DNA of 64,000 nt from Candidatus Thiodiazotropha sp. (ex Epidulcina cf. delphinae) (lineage in GTDB: Bacteria > Pseudomonadota > Gammaproteobacteria > Chromatiales > Chromatiaceae): NCBI GenBank assembly GCA_025656455.1, contig JAHXHS010000018.1, positions 35,399 through 99,398 of the forward strand, in the 5' to 3' direction. The notes under the pieces were generated by a model, which saw nothing but the letters and a program-made list of their open reading frames with translations, searched no databases and had not been told where the DNA came from. Position 1 is the stretch's first letter, and the number at the start of each line of letters is the position of its first letter. A program made the translations under genes and the position numbers. Positions 63,257 to 64,000 of the stretch are shown here, in pieces.

Positions 63257-63692
63257 CGAAAATATGGAATTGACTGAGGCTTCGCCATCAGTTCAAACCC
63301 ACCTTGGAATTATCCAAGGTGTGATTCAACGAATGTCGTCAAATAGCAGTCAATGCAAAGCTTGGTGTATCACTATTGTTTCTGCGGTTCTTGTAATTGT
63401 TGCTGACAAAGGCAAGCCGGATTTTGCATGGATTGCGCTCTTTCCAGCAATATTGTTTCTAACACTTGATGCTTATTATCTTACATTGGAAAAAGGTTTT
63501 CGTGCTTCTTACAACCAATTTGTAAAAAAAATACATAAAAATACTCTTTCGGCCGATGATTTGTACTCAGTAAGTCCAGCAGGAGACATGTATAAACATC
63601 GAAGAGATGCATTGAAATCATTTTCTGTGTGGGGATTCTATCTTGGGTTAATTGCTCTAGTAGTTATTGCCCGATACGTAGTGTTAGCGTAA
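63249..63692 (+). CDS. Small membrane protein paired with the TIR gene, candidate effector
   Basis: The 147-residue product has a soluble N-terminal region (1-32) and a first helix (about 36-53). A second hydrophobic segment (58-78) ends in DAYYLTLEKGF; a polar loop follows, then a final helix (about 124-145). Translation is coupled to the TIR gene by an 8-nt overlap (ATGACTGA). It resembles small proteins I associate with the RipA-type octameric membrane family; that assignment is tentative. Lacking any Macro or SLOG domain, it could act by disturbing the membrane when the TIR protein signals. Confidence 0.65.
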   Translation: MTDENMELTEASPSVQTHLGIIQGVIQRMSSNSSQCKAWCITIVSAVLVIVADKGKPDFAWIALFPAILFLTLDAYYLTLEKGFRASYNQFVKKIHKNTLSADDLYSVSPAGDMYKHRRDALKSFSVWGFYLGLIALVVIARYVVLA

Positions 63693-64000
63693 ATGCCTAC
63701 AGAAAATAATCGGGACATATATGGACGCCCCGGGGTTGTCAAGAGGGTTTTCAGTACCACTAAGCCAAACCCCTCCCTGCAGAGGCCGATGATTTCTCTA
63801 GCCTCCACTGACACGCCACCATCCAGCGTGCTGGATGGCATACCCTTACGGCTGTCGATTGATGATCAAATCCATAAGCCGTAAGGACCCAGTTTTATCT
63901 TTGTACATAATCTTCCCGATCTTGCCGTGACGCGGTGAGAGGAATAGGTTGCTGACATATATTCGGCCTACTGGTTAAGCCTTTCGCTTATGGCCCTGAT
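63693..64000. other. Gene-free window end with one hairpin
   Basis: No gene was recognised in either strand; short frames are interrupted. CCTTACGGCT at about 63844 and AGCCGTAAGG at about 63878 form a 10-bp stem. GACGCCCCGGGGTTGTC near 63724 is another near-palindrome. The segment may be the end of an inserted element that cut the attC of cassette 2; the window ends before this can be judged. Confidence 0.4.

Larger units (their letters stand above)
62728..63692 (+). mobile_element. Integron-type gene cassette 2 (left border clear, right border unresolved)
   Basis: Starts TTAGGCAAAGAG directly after the attC core G. It carries two overlapping genes. TGCCTA at 63694-63699 is complementary to the first bases of the cassette and may be the beginning of its own attC, but no complete attC could be followed beyond it. 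Confidence 0.6.

Noticed and set aside
63693..63841. Complete second attC after the TIR/membrane pair
   Set aside because: TGCCTA at 63694-63699 fits the start of one, but no matching GTTRRRY core and no folded arms could be followed, so only a possible fragment is claimed.

Overview
The window reads as chromosome of a gammaproteobacterial, sulfide-oxidising, nitrate-respiring chemolithotroph. The grounds are a nap operon, a flavocytochrome c sulfide dehydrogenase (fccAB), several c-type cytochromes, an [NiFe] sulfhydrogenase operon, a pyruvate:ferredoxin oxidoreductase, and gammaproteobacterial gene sets such as rppH-ptsP and zapD-yacG. The gene content and very high repeat load would suit a Sedimenticola/Thiodiazotropha-type organism; that is inference, because no rRNA marker is present.

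Layout. 1-4848: end of napA, then napG-napH-napB-napC and moaA. 5074-6485: a non-coding repeat tract with nested mobile elements and the wreck of a GIY-YIG nuclease gene. 6486-11842: MscS-type channel, CopD-like membrane protein, argD-argF, SH3 coiled-coil membrane protein. 12017-12850: an IS5-family insertion sequence. 13235-19500: ptsP, rppH, a HAD phosphatase, YceI, a response regulator-histidine kinase. 19501-20488: repeats. 20489-23146: a secreted protein built of near-identical Ig-like repeats. 24326-35141: a kinase-HDOD-GAF regulator, a hydBGDA-type hydrogenase operon with its protease, and divergent nifJ. 35142-37208: stacked miniature transposable elements (MITEs) around a VapBC-type toxin-antitoxin pair. 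37282-45590: hydrolase, MipA/OmpV porin, RstAB-like two-component system, dihydroorotate-dehydrogenase-like flavoprotein, zapD, yacG, MBL hydrolase. 45836-48827: anaerobic ribonucleotide reductase operon. 49254-54367: NapC-type cytochrome, ankyrin protein, fccAB, dihaem cytochrome. 55026-61415: CBS protein, then nrdA (carrying an intein) and nrdB. 62070-64000: integron-type cassettes, including a TIR/membrane protein pair that looks like an antiphage system.

How the parts work together. Electrons from sulfide (FccAB) and from organic or fermentative metabolism (NifJ, hydrogenase) can reach periplasmic nitrate reductase through NapC-type quinol dehydrogenases, with MoaA supplying the molybdenum cofactor pathway. 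DNA precursor supply switches between an oxygen-dependent class I reductase (nrdAB) and an oxygen-sensitive class III reductase (nrdD/nrdG). Both promoters carry paired NrdR boxes 32 bp apart; nrdD adds an FNR/Anr site and nrdA a DnaA box.

Most unusual points: (1) the glycyl-radical domain of the class III reductase is a separate 69-residue gene between nrdD and nrdG; (2) the NrdA intein is followed by Gly instead of Cys/Ser/Thr; (3) a ThsB-like TIR gene overlaps a small membrane-protein gene, next to a recognisable attC; (4) at least seven dispersed repeat families, several nested or abutting at TA dinucleotides. No rRNA, tRNA or CRISPR array was recognised.
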